DNA of 64,000 bases from Hydractinia symbiolongicarpus (Eukaryota > Cnidaria > Hydrozoa > Anthoathecata > Hydractiniidae), in the NCBI RefSeq assembly GCF_029227915.1, contig NC_079876.1:22322001-22386000 (forward strand), read 5' to 3'. This document shows positions 11,360-22,469 of the stretch, piece after piece. Positions within the stretch are counted from its first letter, which is position 1. Every line of letters begins with the position of its first letter. The position numbers and the translations under genes are program-made. A model generated the notes under the pieces. It was not told the DNA's origin. It ran no database searches and saw nothing but the letters and a program-made list of their open reading frames with translations.

Positions 11360-13023
11360 ATTTTCTTCTTTAAGGAGGCATACTACAAACTTTTTTTTAT
11401 TATTCTAAAGAAAAATCAACAGTAAAAGTAATTATTAAGGCAAAAGGGAGTGGATTCAACAACAGAGGAAAAATGTTTTTATATAAATATATACAAATAA
11501 GTAGATGACAAAGTTTACCACTTTTGTTTTGAATTTTGACATTATCTTTTCAAACGTTTTCTTTAAAATGATTGGTTTGCCAGACACTGATTTTGTTGTA
11601 AAGCTTTTGTTACAGTGGAATCTGATTATTGCAACCTATCAACAGGGTGATGGCTGGAACATAGCAACTAGTGCTGCTAAGAAATTCTTTTTTAGTATGT
11701 CAGCTAAACAGGTCCGGAAAGAGCGTAAAAACATGATAGAATATTTATTTTTGTTGCACTCGAGCAAAACTAAAATCAATAATTTTACGTTTTTTAAGAG
11801 AGATGCATACTTTCGCCGATATATTGGGGGAGAAAAGAGGATAAGAGGACCTTTACCATTCTGCAATTGTGCTAGGTAACACCCTGCTCTAGTACAATTA
11901 ATAAGAAATAGTACAAAGACAACCAAATGAACTAAGTTTTAATTATATACCAACATAACCATGGTGGGCCATACAATTTTCTAGTGAACGTATTTACCTC
12001 AATAAACGTCCTCTCAAAAGTGAAAATGTGATATAAACTTCCCTGCCTAATAAATGGTCCCTCCCCTAGTGCGATGGAAGGAGGGGCGTTTATTAAAAAT
12101 TAATTTATTGTTATTATTAATTCTTGTTTCTTTTCTTTTAATTAACACAAATCGAAAACACTAAATAGATTTCTATTTCTTAATGCTTCAACTCTTAACA
12201 AGATTTACAAATCCCCTCTTATTAACGCCCCTCTCTAATAAAGGCCCCCTAAAAATCTTATAAAATTTTATAAAAGCCCAGGCCGTTTATTGAAGAAAAT
12301 ACGGGAAATACCTTTATTTAAAATGAACATTTGCCTCAAGAATTGTTATACACAGACAAGCATACCAAATTTACAGTAAATTATTTGCAGTAATTATTTT
12401 TGAATGAAAAGAAACATGTTGCACAGTACATGATCAACCAGGTAAAAATTCCTTAAATTTAAATGAAGAAAACATGATAAAAGTTAATTTAAATAGATTG
12501 CGTATGGAAAACATTAGAAATCACACAATTTAGTCTGTGGTTAAACATTTTTATATGTACAATACTCACTAGCATAAATAACATTGCTGACATATATAAT
12601 TAATGTATTTTTTATTATCTTAAAAACTACGAAAAAAAAAAGTTTCTACAAACTTATTTTTTTTTTAAAATACTGCTCTGGAAATAATGTATATTTAGCA
12701 AAACAATTTTTGGTATAAAAATCCAATGTAATCATACCAAATCCTAAAAAATAAAGAAATAATTACGCAGAAATTCAAAAACAATTTGAAAGTAAATTCA
12801 TTTCTTCCTTTTGAATTGCTATGAACTTGAAGCATATGCATTAACACGTGATTGCATTTCTTGTAATATTCTCTTTAATCGTGTTGGATCATTGAAAAAA
12901 GCAGGAAACAGAGTTCGCTCTAAAACTTTGAATGAATTGCTTGATAGAATCTATAAAAAAACAAGTTTTCAAATGTTAGCTGTGAAAAAGAACAATATGA
13001 GTACTTTAACTGAATTATTATTT
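11360..13023. other. DPH6 upstream region
   Basis: Should hold the DPH6 promoter and possibly the 3' end of HAUS3, but I recognise neither a core promoter nor a HAUS3 exon. A 124-codon frame (11505-11879, plus) has no family resemblance. 11996-12310 looks like a decayed MITE with inverted 'ggggcgttnataa' motifs. Much of 12310-12780 is featureless A/T. Confidence 0.4.
11996..12310. repeat. Probable MITE remnant with AATAAACGCC-type motifs
   Basis: Inverted motifs GGAGGGGCGTTTATTAA (about 12081) and CTTATTAACGCCCCTCT (about 12218), plus further 'aataaacg' and 'cgtttatt' at the margins. A related palindrome occurs at 34517-34539. Confidence 0.4.
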
Positions 13024-13035
13024 ACTAGTCGATAA
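12811..13035 (+). CDS. Unrecognised short reading frame cut by a repeat boundary
   Basis: 74 codons with moderately protein-like composition ('CISCNILFNRVGSLKKAG', 'LNELLDRIYKK'). The last few codons and the stop come from the Helitron-like terminus that begins at 13024, so any original protein was longer. No family recognised; it may be a transposon fragment or chance. Confidence 0.2.
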   Translation: MNCYELEAYALTRDCISCNILFNRVGSLKKAGNRVRSKTLNELLDRIYKKTSFQMLAVKKNNMSTLTELLFTSR

Positions 13036-13587
13036 GACCCGTGGAAAAATCCACCTAGGCAAAGGTCAATGAAAAATAGGTTGCTTTAGATGTTTTTTTG
13101 ACGTAAGCAGTGCATATACAAAAAAAAAATGTTCTTAAAATCTTACACAAAATGTTAAATATCAATTTGCATTAAACTCTCCACACAAATCTTACACAAA
13201 ATAAAAAAGAACAGCTTGCAAGGTGTAAAATCTAGTTGATAAAAAGTTAAAACAACCACACTGACAACATCGACACTCACAACACCAAATTCACAAAACC
13301 GACAGTTACAACACCAACAGTCACAACACGGATAATAACAATATCAGAAATAACGCATCTCAAATATGTACATCTTATAAGTGATTATGTTGAAAACCCT
13401 CATTTTATTCTAAAATGTCAAAAAGGAGGCCTGCAAGAGTTAGCACAAATCAACAAAAATAAGTTTTTCACATATTTTAAATATCGTCTTTCCCTTAAAA
13501 GATTATAAAAAAATTTAAAAAAGCCATAGTTTGGAAAACACAAAATCTAGAAAAATCAGTCATTTCGGTTGCATACCATCCTCTCCC
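13024..13587 (-). mobile_element. Helitron-like family A, inverted copy (first part)
   Basis: Reverse complement of the left copy at 1-670: terminus at 13024-13060 and then the same body. The CR1-type element is inserted at 13587/13588; the copy resumes at 18262. Confidence 0.65.
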
Positions 13588-13679
13588 TCTCATTCTGTAT
13601 CTGGCCGTCAAGGTGAACGGATGTCTGGATCAAGTTAGCCAAAATACAGAAAATACTAAAAGGGCGTTTTAATCTTAAA

Positions 13680-14354
13680 ATGTTTACTGAGCAGCAACTG
13701 CAACAATTAAACAAGAAAGAAATTATTACTCTCTTCTTGAGCAATCAAAAAGAAAATGAAAAGGTTACAGAAATACTTGAAATAACAAGAAAGATGGAAA
13801 AACGGATTGAAATCCTAGAATCACACTTAGCTGTCTCACAAACAACATCTAACAATCTACAAAACAGAATTAAAAGTCTCGAAACTGATCTTCTCAAGTC
13901 ACAGCAATACAGCCGACGAGAATGTATCGACATCGACGGAATTGACGAAATGATTGAAGATAGTCAGTTAGAGGACAAGGTCAGTAACATTCTTAACGAT
14001 ATCGGCGTAAACATCGAACCGAAAACAGACATACAAGCCTGTCACAGAATTGGAAAGAGAAATTCAGTTATCGTTAAATTTTCCAATCGGAAGACTGTAA
14101 ATAAGATAATTAGCAAGAAAAATTTACTAAAAGAAATTCCCGAAAATAAGGTGTACATCAACGAAAGTCTTTGTCCGCTAAATAGAAAAATTCGTGGAAG
14201 ATGTAATAGACTTTTTAAAAGCAACAAGATCAGCAAATTGAGAACTAAGAACGGGATGGTTCAAATAAAAGTAAACCAAGACAATCTTTTTATCGACATA
14301 GACCATGAAGATGTTCTAAAAGGTTTGTTTCCTGATTTCGTATTCGAATTCTAG
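13680..14354 (+). CDS. Retrotransposon ORF1 protein (coiled coil plus RNA-binding-like domain)
   Basis: 224 residues. The N-terminal ~80 residues are heptad-rich ('KMEKRIEILESHLAVSQ', 'NRIKSLETDLLKSQQYSRR') and should form a coiled-coil oligomer. The C-terminal part ('DIQACHRIGKRNSVIVKFSN', 'KIISKKNLLKE', 'IDHEDVLKGLFPDF') resembles the L1-ORF1/transposase-22-like RNA-binding fold common in CR1-type ORF1 proteins. Expected role: binding element RNA in the RNP. No CCHC knuckle is seen. Open throughout. Confidence 0.75.
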   Translation: MFTEQQLQQLNKKEIITLFLSNQKENEKVTEILEITRKMEKRIEILESHLAVSQTTSNNLQNRIKSLETDLLKSQQYSRRECIDIDGIDEMIEDSQLEDKVSNILNDIGVNIEPKTDIQACHRIGKRNSVIVKFSNRKTVNKIISKKNLLKEIPENKVYINESLCPLNRKIRGRCNRLFKSNKISKLRTKNGMVQIKVNQDNLFIDIDHEDVLKGLFPDFVFEF

Positions 14355-14672
14355 AAAACATAATCAAATAAGCGCAGCCGTTGTTGTTTTTAGTCTTATT
14401 TACAAGCGAGACTATGTTATTTCTAGTGTGCATTCCAAAATGGCGGTGTAAACACGATTGTACGATCGTAATGTTTCTGTTCTCTTTTGTTTTTGCTTAT
14501 ATCGTTTAAGTTGTTTCCAATATTGTTGTTAACTTTTATATTTTTTATATCATCCTTACAATGCTTATTTTTCATGCCCTTTAGTATTGTTTTGTATTGC
14601 TATTCCCTTGTGTCTAGCTAGCTAACATTATTTTGTTTTTGTTTATTTTTGTGTCTAGTTTGTGTGTGAAAA

Positions 14673-17600
14673 ATGTGCCTTGCAATCCCTTTCCCTTGTA
14701 GTGTGTGTGGAAAATCAGTGAATGACAACCATACTGCAGTATTTTGTGATCTCTGCAAATTATGGTCTCATACCAAATGTAACAACATTACAGCTAGTGA
14801 ATATATTCTGCTCCAAGACTCACCATTTAACTGGGCCTGTCAAAAATGCCTTAGAAATGCTCTTCCCCCAGGAAATGTTTTCTCTGACGACTCTACTAAC
14901 ATGAGTACTACCTCTCATCCTGACTTTTCAAATTCCAGTTCTGCAAAAAATACTAAACTAAAATCTTTTTTGTCCCGCTTGAATGATCTCAATAACTTTT
15001 ACGAGACTGTACAAGAAAATATGGGTGTTGAGGGTGTCAACTGTAGGTACTATGATACAGACGAATTTACATCATTAAACTTGGACAACATGAAAGCTCT
15101 TTCTTTTTTTCACATGAATATAGCATCTCTGAGTCTGCATTTTGATGAGCTTAAAGCTCTCCTCCAAAACCTTGAATTTGCTTTCGATATCATTGGTATA
15201 ACTGAAACAAAATTCCAAGATAAAATCATCCCAAGTAATGTTTCACTTTCAAATTATACAATTGAGCACACTCCATGTGATGGAGAAAAGGGGGGAGCAT
15301 TACTTTATGTATCCAACAGTCTTAATTATACCACTCGTGTTGATCTAGATAAACTTGCCTATAGGTCACTTAAAGTAGAATCTAAATTTATTGAAGTCAT
15401 TTGCAAAAACCAAAAAAATGTTGTTGTAGGTTGTATCTACAGACATCCTAAAATGCCTGTTGAGATCTTCAACAGTGATATTTTAATGCCTCTCCTGGAA
15501 AAAATCTCGCTTGAAAAAAAATCTCTGACACTGATGGGTGACTTCAACATCGATATTATGCAAGTAAATACTAATACTCATGCAACAAATTTCTTAGATA
15601 TTATTAATTCTTTTGGACTTCTTCCTCATATCGTCCTGCCTACTAGAGTGACTGAGTCAAGTCAAACTATCATAGATAATATTTTCACTACCCTTGATGA
15701 ATTGAACACTATTTCTGGTAATGTTATAACATGCATCTCTGATCACTTGCCTCAGTTCCTTATTATCAATGGAACTAATGAAAAGTCTAAGCCACAAAAA
15801 CTGAAAGTGAGAGACTGGTCTAAATTTAACGAAACCAATTTCTCAAATGAAGTCTCTGCATTAAATTGGGAAAATGTACTTTGTACAGGTGATAAAGATG
15901 TAAACACATCTTTTAACAATTTCTTCAAAGCCATTGAGGACATTTTGGATATCCATGTTCCATATAAAACTATATTATCAACAAAATCAAAAACTGAACC
16001 ACAAAATCCTTGGATGACCAAAGGTATTCTAAAATCCATGAAAATCCGTGACAAACTTTATAAATCTTTTATGTGTGCAAAAAACCCTATTATTAAGTCT
16101 AACATCCAAGAAAGATATAAAAGATATCGTAATAGGATTGTATCCTTGTGTCGAACCAGTAAGAAGAATTACTATTCTGATTATTTCAAAAAAAACATCC
16201 AGAATATTGGTAACATTTGGAAAGGAATAAGGTCCTTAATCTCTTCTAGTAGTCGCAATGAATCTAATTTAATCTCACTTAACATTAATAAATCTATAAC
16301 CACAGATCCCTTAACTGTAGCCAATACTTTCAACAACTTTTTTTCTTCTGTCGCAACAAACCTTCCCAAGAAAATTCCTCACACACCTAAAAACTTTAAT
16401 CAGTTTCTAAAAAACAGTGTACCCAATTCAATGTTCCTGTCACCCACCACTCCAGAGGAGATTTTGAAATATTTATCTATTATAAACTCTAAAAAGTCCA
16501 GTGGTCCATCAAGTATTCCTTATAATGTTTTGAGTCTTATTAAAAATGAAATTGCTTGTCCCTTATCTAAAATTATTAATCTCTCATTTACCTTAGGTGT
16601 TTTTCCAACTCAACTTAAATTAACTAAAGTCATCCCTATTCACAAGAAAGAATCCAAACTCGACTGCACAAACTATAGACCAATCTCATTGTTATCAAAT
16701 ATTGACAAAATTTTTGAGAAACTGATTCATGATAGACTTTATAAGTTCCTTAACAAAAACAAGGTCCTATATTCACAACAGTTTGGCTTTAGAAAAAACT
16801 ATTCCACTTCACAAACCTTGCTTAACATGATTCAAAAAATTGCTGACAACCTAGACAAAGGTAATTATGTTTGTGGAATTTTCGTAGATCTCCAAAAAGC
16901 TTTCGATACTGTTGACCATGAAATCTTATTGAAAAAATTGTTTCATTATGGCGTTAGAGGTAATGTCTTAAATTTATTAAAATCCTATCTTTCTGACCGT
17001 GATCAGTTTGTCTCCATTAAAGGTATTTTCTCAAATAAGGTATTTATGAAGCATGGTGTTCCTCAAGGATCTGTACTTGGCCCACTTCTTTTCTTGCTCT
17101 ATATTAATGACTTACACGAAGCAATAAAATTTTCCCTAGTTCATCACTTTGCTGACGATACAAACTTGCTGCATTTTAATCCCTCATTGAAATCCCTCGT
17201 CAAAAAAGTCAATCTTGATCTTAGATTCCTCTGGCACTGGCTCAGTGCTAACAAAATATCTCTTAATGCTAGTAAAACGGAATATATACTCTTTAGACAT
17301 CCCTCTAAACCCTTTAACTGTGAAGTTAAGCTTTCTATTGGTGGTCAAAAGGTTTTTCCTAGTGAAACTATAAAATATCTTGGTGTACTGCTTGATTCTA
17401 ACCTAGGATGGAAGTCCCAGATTAATTCAGTTGCAACCAAATTGAAAAAGGTTAATGGAATCATTGCAAAAATAAGACATTATGTGCCAATGGATGTTCT
17501 TCTGTCAGTTTATAATGCTCTTTTCCACTCAAATCTAAATTATTGCACCCAAGTCTGGGGTCAGTCCATAAGTTTACAAGTGAACCGAATCACTGTCCTT

Positions 17601-17975
17601 CAAAATTGTGCTTTACGTCTTATGAATTTTGCCAACCATAGAACAAATGCAAACCAATATTATAAAGATTTAGGCATCCTTAAATTCACAGATACTGTGA
17701 AACTGCAAAATGTATTATTTATTTACAATTTATTTCACAACAATCTACCTGTTCCTCTGATTGGTACCTTTTCAATTGACTTCTCTCACTCTCATAATAC
17801 TACTAATTTGAGTGCTGTTCGTACTTCTGCATTTGGTTTCAAATCCATTAGGCATCAAAGTGTCCTATCATGGTCTAGTTGTCAAAATACCTTACCTGAA
17901 ATAAGACTTTTAGATCTCCCTTTCCATAGACTTAAATCTCTAATAAAGCATACATTGTTGTCTAATTATGTTTAA
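14673..17975 (+). CDS. Retrotransposon ORF2: PHD finger, endonuclease, reverse transcriptase
   Basis: 1100 residues, uninterrupted. Order: PHD-type finger (about 9-60: CSVC, CDLC, H-x2-C, CQKC); apurinic-type endonuclease (about 140-365) with N149 (HMNIASL), E178 (ITETK), YRHP, D290/N292 (GDFNID) and S356-D357-H358; reverse transcriptase (about 600-870) with 'YRPISLL', catalytic D739 (FVDLQKAFDTVDH), GVPQGSVLGPLLF and F826-A-D-D829; then a C-terminal CR1-type region ('LNYCTQVWG'). No RNase H, as expected for the clade. It nicks DNA and primes cDNA synthesis at the target. All catalytic residues checked are present, so the enzyme could be functional. Start chosen at the first ATG just before the finger. 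Confidence 0.92.
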   Translation: MCLAIPFPCSVCGKSVNDNHTAVFCDLCKLWSHTKCNNITASEYILLQDSPFNWACQKCLRNALPPGNVFSDDSTNMSTTSHPDFSNSSSAKNTKLKSFLSRLNDLNNFYETVQENMGVEGVNCRYYDTDEFTSLNLDNMKALSFFHMNIASLSLHFDELKALLQNLEFAFDIIGITETKFQDKIIPSNVSLSNYTIEHTPCDGEKGGALLYVSNSLNYTTRVDLDKLAYRSLKVESKFIEVICKNQKNVVVGCIYRHPKMPVEIFNSDILMPLLEKISLEKKSLTLMGDFNIDIMQVNTNTHATNFLDIINSFGLLPHIVLPTRVTESSQTIIDNIFTTLDELNTISGNVITCISDHLPQFLIINGTNEKSKPQKLKVRDWSKFNETNFSNEVSALNWENVLCTGDKDVNTSFNNFFKAIEDILDIHVPYKTILSTKSKTEPQNPWMTKGILKSMKIRDKLYKSFMCAKNPIIKSNIQERYKRYRNRIVSLCRTSKKNYYSDYFKKNIQNIGNIWKGIRSLISSSSRNESNLISLNINKSITTDPLTVANTFNNFFSSVATNLPKKIPHTPKNFNQFLKNSVPNSMFLSPTTPEEILKYLSIINSKKSSGPSSIPYNVLSLIKNEIACPLSKIINLSFTLGVFPTQLKLTKVIPIHKKESKLDCTNYRPISLLSNIDKIFEKLIHDRLYKFLNKNKVLYSQQFGFRKNYSTSQTLLNMIQKIADNLDKGNYVCGIFVDLQKAFDTVDHEILLKKLFHYGVRGNVLNLLKSYLSDRDQFVSIKGIFSNKVFMKHGVPQGSVLGPLLFLLYINDLHEAIKFSLVHHFADDTNLLHFNPSLKSLVKKVNLDLRFLWHWLSANKISLNASKTEYILFRHPSKPFNCEVKLSIGGQKVFPSETIKYLGVLLDSNLGWKSQINSVATKLKKVNGIIAKIRHYVPMDVLLSVYNALFHSNLNYCTQVWGQSISLQVNRITVLQNCALRLMNFANHRTNANQYYKDLGILKFTDTVKLQNVLFIYNLFHNNLPVPLIGTFSIDFSHSHNTTNLSAVRTSAFGFKSIRHQSVLSWSSCQNTLPEIRLLDLPFHRLKSLIKHTLLSNYV

Positions 17976-18261
17976 TTTATATATACCTAAAATTACTATT
18001 GTTCACAATCACTTTCACACCACTTTTTTCTTGGGATTTGCAATTGCAATATTTTTCACATTTTTTCGCTTGTCTGTCTTGTTTTGTAGTGTTGTCTGTG
18101 TAAGTTGTGTGTTTTGTATTGTCCACGGTGGCTGTCATACTTCGAGCTCTGCTAACTTTGGCAGTTTCCGGGGTTTACTAGGGCAAAAGTTTTAATTAAT
18201 AATGTATATTTATCTCCTAGTAAACTGAAATATATGTTTATTTCATTCATTCATTCATTCA

Positions 18262-19150
18262 CTCCCACAAAACTTACACAAAATGTAAAAATCGACCAGT
18301 TAAAAACACAAAATTTTTCTCTTTTAATTCCGTACTGCCCTTTACCAACAATTCTAAACATAAATGTCAAAAAATCAATGAGTAAAGAATAAACTTGAAT
18401 CAACAAAGATCATTATGTGTAGAGCTTGAAACACTAATCAAAATAATGTATAGAATCATGTACAACACCAACAATAATAATAAAGTCAGAAATAACACAT
18501 CTCAAATATTTACTTCGTTGAAAAGCTTTAATATTTCAATCAGAAGTGTTCATTTCATCGATTACATACTATCCTGTTCCCCAAAAATATACACAAATTG
18601 TAAAAATTAACAGGTTAAGAACACAAAAAATTTTTCCTTAAGTATGATGATCTGTAGTGACCTTTACCAACCATTTTAAACGTGAATGTCAAAAATGAAT
18701 AAGGAGTAAATTTAAATCAACAAAGATATTATTTTTGGAAAAGAGAGTGTATATACGGTCCGTCCTCACTAAAGTTAACAAAAAATGTAAAACAGATCGA
18801 TTTTGAGGAACACATCTAAATCAACAAAAATCAGTTCATCTTTAGCATGTTCTACATTGCCATTGGCCATAAATCTTCCACAAAAAGGTTATGAAACACA
18901 TCAAATTATAGAAAAAATCAGTCATTTCATACAATATAAAAAACAAAAAAGTTTTTGCCAGAACAATTAGTAATTTTTTCATTATCACCAAACACAGTTA
19001 TTACTACAATTTTAAAATTCTTAACAAAAAAAACGTGAATTTGTTCTCTCAGTATATTGCATGTGGTCTTTTTCCCACAAAAGTTTAAACAAAATTTTAA
19101 AAAACAGCCGTTTGCAACATAAACAAAAACACAAACAACCATACCATCCT
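18262..19150 (-). mobile_element. Helitron-like family A, inverted copy (second part)
   Basis: Continues the copy interrupted by the CR1 insertion. 18268-18380 is the reverse complement of 1-115. The unit then recurs around 18590-18700 ('aacaggttaagaacacaaaa', 'acctttaccaacca'), so the body is a diverged tandem array of roughly 310 bp. Blends into unique A/T-rich sequence near 19150. Confidence 0.55.
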
Positions 19151-19499
19151 CTCGTGAATTAAAATAAAGTCATAAACCCACGTAAAGTGCCAATCAAATG
19201 TCTACAGTCCTTTTACATTCAAATGTGCGATGGTAAACCAAAATTAAAGCAAAATTATGTTTATTATGCAGTGTCAAGGTGTAATGGTAATCACACAAAT
19301 CGAGGAAATTGACTTCATTGTATATACAGAGAAATCAATGTGCTTTAAACGAATTGGATTTGTAAAGGACAAATAGAACAACATACATTTGCCATGTTTA
19401 TCTAAATTTTATTTTCAATTCTTGGCTCCCAAAATTATTATGTATTTGTATTTTATTTATGTAAATGTCAATGTCATTGGTAGCTATAACTGGTGAAAG

Positions 19500-19970
19500 A
19501 AAATTTACCTTATAGCAGCAAATTACCCACACTTTGTTAAAATCTTGAGGATTCGGCTAACACTACTTGTAGACATATCGAATCGAATAGCTACATCCTT
19601 AATAGAGAAGACGCGAAGTCTGATCAAATCATGAAAAATTCTTCTTCTGTGCTAATTGTTTTTGTGTTTTTAACTATTGTGTTTGAACCCCAGTATATAA
19701 GCGAATCTGCTGCAGGCTAAAATGCTTTTAAAGCCTGTATAAAACTTGAAGTGACCACTGTTCTGTTTAAGCCGCTCAACTATAAATTTATGTTCATTTA
19801 TTTCTGATGTTAAAGATAATATTTCAGTTCTCATTTCTGCCTTCTTGCTTAAATTTATGTGTCATGTTCACTAGCTGACCTTTTAGTTTGGTTAGTTCTA
19901 ACTGTAACTTCTCCTTCTGTGTTAATTCTTTTTCTGTTTTTTTTTTTCTTGCGATGGTAACCTTCGACCA
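19500..19970 (-). pseudogene. Decayed DDE-4-type transposase, N-terminal helix-turn-helix part
   Basis: Three minus-strand pieces in different frames: 'LTQKEKLQLELTKLKGQLVN' (about 19940-19857), 'HFKFYTGFKSILACSRF' (about 19755-19700) and 'LIRLRVFSIKDVAIRFDMST' followed by SVSRI (about 19645-19550). The order matches the linker and HTH_Tnp_4 region of THAP/ISL2EU-type transposases. Stops and frameshifts between pieces; no catalytic part recognised nearby. Confidence 0.5.
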
Positions 19971-20214
19971 GACAGGCCAATATTACTTTTGGTTAACAAT
20001 TCTTTAAAAACCACAGGTTTTATTGTTTTAGGAGTTAGTTGGTATGTTGTTTATATAGTTTTTTTCCTATCTTTAAAGTGAGCAGAACAAACTTTATGTG
20101 CAGTTGTTGGCTTAATTTTTTTTTGCTAATTTTCAAAACCTATTTTTTCCTCAGTTCTTGTTCTTCTAGTATGACTAGCCGGGTAAACCCGCCATCGAAA
20201 CGTCAGGGTAAGCC

Positions 20215-20990
20215 ACAAGTCAAGGTGTGAGCCGGCGATGAACACTCTGTGGAGCGCTTAATAACAGCCGTAAACTGCTCCACACAATCAGGTGGAGTGC
20301 TTTAGTACAGGTATACAGTATGTTATAAATCAAGTAAAGTACACACACCATTTAGTGTTGCGACTGTAACATATTTTTCAAAAAATAACTATCCCGCAAC
20401 AATAGCTGAAATAAAAATAGAGTTTACAAACCGTTGTTACCCGGTCATGGCAAAAACATTCGGTCAATATTATTTTATTTTGCGGAATAAGTTTTTCTGA
20501 AAGTTAAAAATTTAATCATGGCAATGGGCTGACCGCTTAGTACACTTAAACAATGTTGAAGAGGTGTGTAGGAATAATACCCTTTCGAAAAAAACTTTCT
20601 CACAGACTCTGTTTAAATAAAAACACAAGAAACAGTCCATTGTTAACACAGGGCTGAACAGTCAGTCTAGGTAAACCGTGGTGCACATTCGTACAGGCGT
20701 AATACACTTTTCAAAAAATTTATATATAACAGCTTCGGTGTAAATAGAAACACAGAAAACAGTCTGTTGGGGGACCTGGCATTAAAATGCCCAAGCCCCA
20801 ACTCTGTGTTACACATCATTGAACACCAGATGGAGCGATTAATAAGAGCCAAAAACAGTGCCACACATTCAGGTAAAGTGATTTAGTACAGCTACTTAGT
20901 ATGTAGTATATTAAGTGTAGTGCACAAAACTTTATGGTGTTTCTGGTGTCATATATTTTTCAAAAAATAACTTAGTTAAAAAAAATACTC
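20215..20990 (+). repeat. Imperfect tandem duplication (~590-bp period)
   Basis: 20240-20400 and 20820-20990 share order and words: 'gagcgctt/gagcgatt aataaNagcc', 'cacacaNtcaggt', 'gtgNtttagtacag', 'ttttcaaaaaataact'. A shorter related segment ('aaacacaNgaaacagtc') lies at 20620-20640 and 20750-20770. Non-coding. Confidence 0.6.
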
Positions 20991-21049
20991 AGCAATTGTA
21001 TTTGGCAGCATAACTTTTCATTACAGTATTAAAAATGGTAGCTGCCTAA

Positions 21050-21345
21050 CTGCATTTACATAGCATAGGAATTGGATTGCAGCCAACTGCATTTGGCTAC
21101 TTTCACTTTTTATCCAGAGGTAGCTAAAAAGAGCTAGCTAGGTAGACCCAACTTCAACATAAAAATAAATAACAATATAGCAAACAGAATAAAAACTTTA
21201 AAAGAATAGGAATAAATAAAGATAGCTATAGCTAGCTGCCTTAAAAGCAGGATCCTTCCTCAAAATCTACGCTTATAGCTAGCTAGCAAAAAAATTAAAA
21301 TTGATTTGTTTAAGATTTATACATGGCTAGAAAACGTCATAAAAT
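21050..21345 (+). repeat. TAGC-rich dispersed repeat, copy 1
   Basis: Contains several TAGCTAGC patches and 'tttgtttaagatttatacat' at its right end. Its reverse complement is recognisable at 26640-26960. Confidence 0.55.
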
Positions 21346-22459
21346 ATTCACCTTTACAGGTGAAAACATACAGAAACTAAATAATCCTATAGGATAGAAA
21401 GTACTTTGAAGAAAAAAGGATTGAAGGCAGATCTACCAAACTTCACATCAACACTTCCAAATCAAAATGGCCTTCGTAAGGGTAGCATTCCCCCCGTTGA
21501 TATATTGAGGTCGCAAAGCACTTGGATTGGTCATTAGTGAAAATCCAACCCTGGGACTGGTCTATTGCCCGTGAGCAGTCCACAGTCGGTAAAAAGAACT
21601 GGGTCTGCCGGAATGCAAAATAAAGCTGCAGGGCCGCGATTTTCCGCGGTTCTCGCTACTTAGGAGGCCATGTTCCGCGCAGAGACAGACAGACGACGGC
21701 TATTATTATAGAAACATAAAAAGATAAATTCTTGTTGCGCTTAGAATTATTTTAACACTGGGAAACACAACAAGTAAAGCGTCCAGTAGCTACGGTGCTG
21801 GCATCAAAAGTTTCATAATTATCTTTTGAGAACTTGTTTCTTCTGTACTTAAAGTTGGGTTTTGAGTTTGAGAAATCAGAAGATACAAAGCTATTAAAAG
21901 AGCTGTTCATAGGTGTTGAACATCGAATAAAATTATTATTATAAATTTTCTGCAGAACGCTCAATCTTTGTTTATAATTTTGACTAGAACTACCATAATG
22001 CATTGCACTTGAGCAGATTTATGGGAAAGGTGAATTTCCCAAAATTATTTCTAGCAAAAATTAATTTCTATTGCCACTTTTTGTTCTTAAATAAATCAAG
22101 AATCTTTTGTTTATTGCCCACAAGATAATGACTTACAAGACTCGCAAGATAATTAATAAGAACAAAGGATAAACAACTACCGCCTCCATGAAAAAGGTGT
22201 GAAACTTGAGTGTAGAGATAGGGAAATGTATGTTCTAGCACAGCCCCTAAAACGCACCCACGAACGCCCACAACAAGTCCCTTTTAATCCAGCACTATCC
22301 AATACCATCCCATATTGATCCACATAATTCAAGGACCTATTATTCAATATAATGACATCATCAAAGTAGGATAAGAGGTCCAATACTTTCTAGCACAATT
22401 TACCATAATATTCTACACACACATAAGGGAAATTCCCTACTGCAATTATTTTAGGAGAC
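21346..22459. other. Stretch without a recognised gene
   Basis: 21540-21700 is a locally GC-rich patch ('cgcggttctcgc', 'cagacagacagacgacgg') that looks like a repeat-derived 5' end. A minus-strand frame at 22003-21752 is Ser/Asn-rich and unidentified. It could hide the missing last HAUS3 exon, but no HAUS3 C-terminal motif is visible. Confidence 0.35.
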
Positions 22460-22469
22460 GAGTAATCAT

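Larger units (their letters stand above)
13588..18261 (+). mobile_element. Full-length CR1/L2-type non-LTR retrotransposon
   Basis: 4.67 kb: short 5' UTR (13588-13679), ORF1 (13680-14354), a 318-base spacer, ORF2 (14673-17975), and a ~285-base 3' UTR ending in a short TTCA/ATTC repeat (18241-18261), the usual kind of tail for CR1/L2 elements. It interrupts a Helitron-like repeat whose uninterrupted counterpart is at 1-130, which fixes both ends. The pentamer CTCCC borders both sides (13583-13587, 18262-18266) and is a likely short target-site duplication. Both ORFs are open, so the copy looks young. Confidence 0.88.

Noticed and set aside
11505-11879. 124-codon plus-strand protein gene upstream of DPH6
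   Set aside because: No motif, biased composition typical of A/T-rich DNA, and an equally long frame on the opposite strand.
1-13060. A single ~13-kb DNA transposon with the family A arms as terminal inverted repeats
   Set aside because: The interval contains five in-frame exons of the host gene DPH6, and the end sequence occurs alone at several other sites. Two independent inverted copies explain it better.
14722-14904. Separate 60-codon protein inside the CR1-type ORF2
   Set aside because: It lies in another frame of the PHD-finger coding region.
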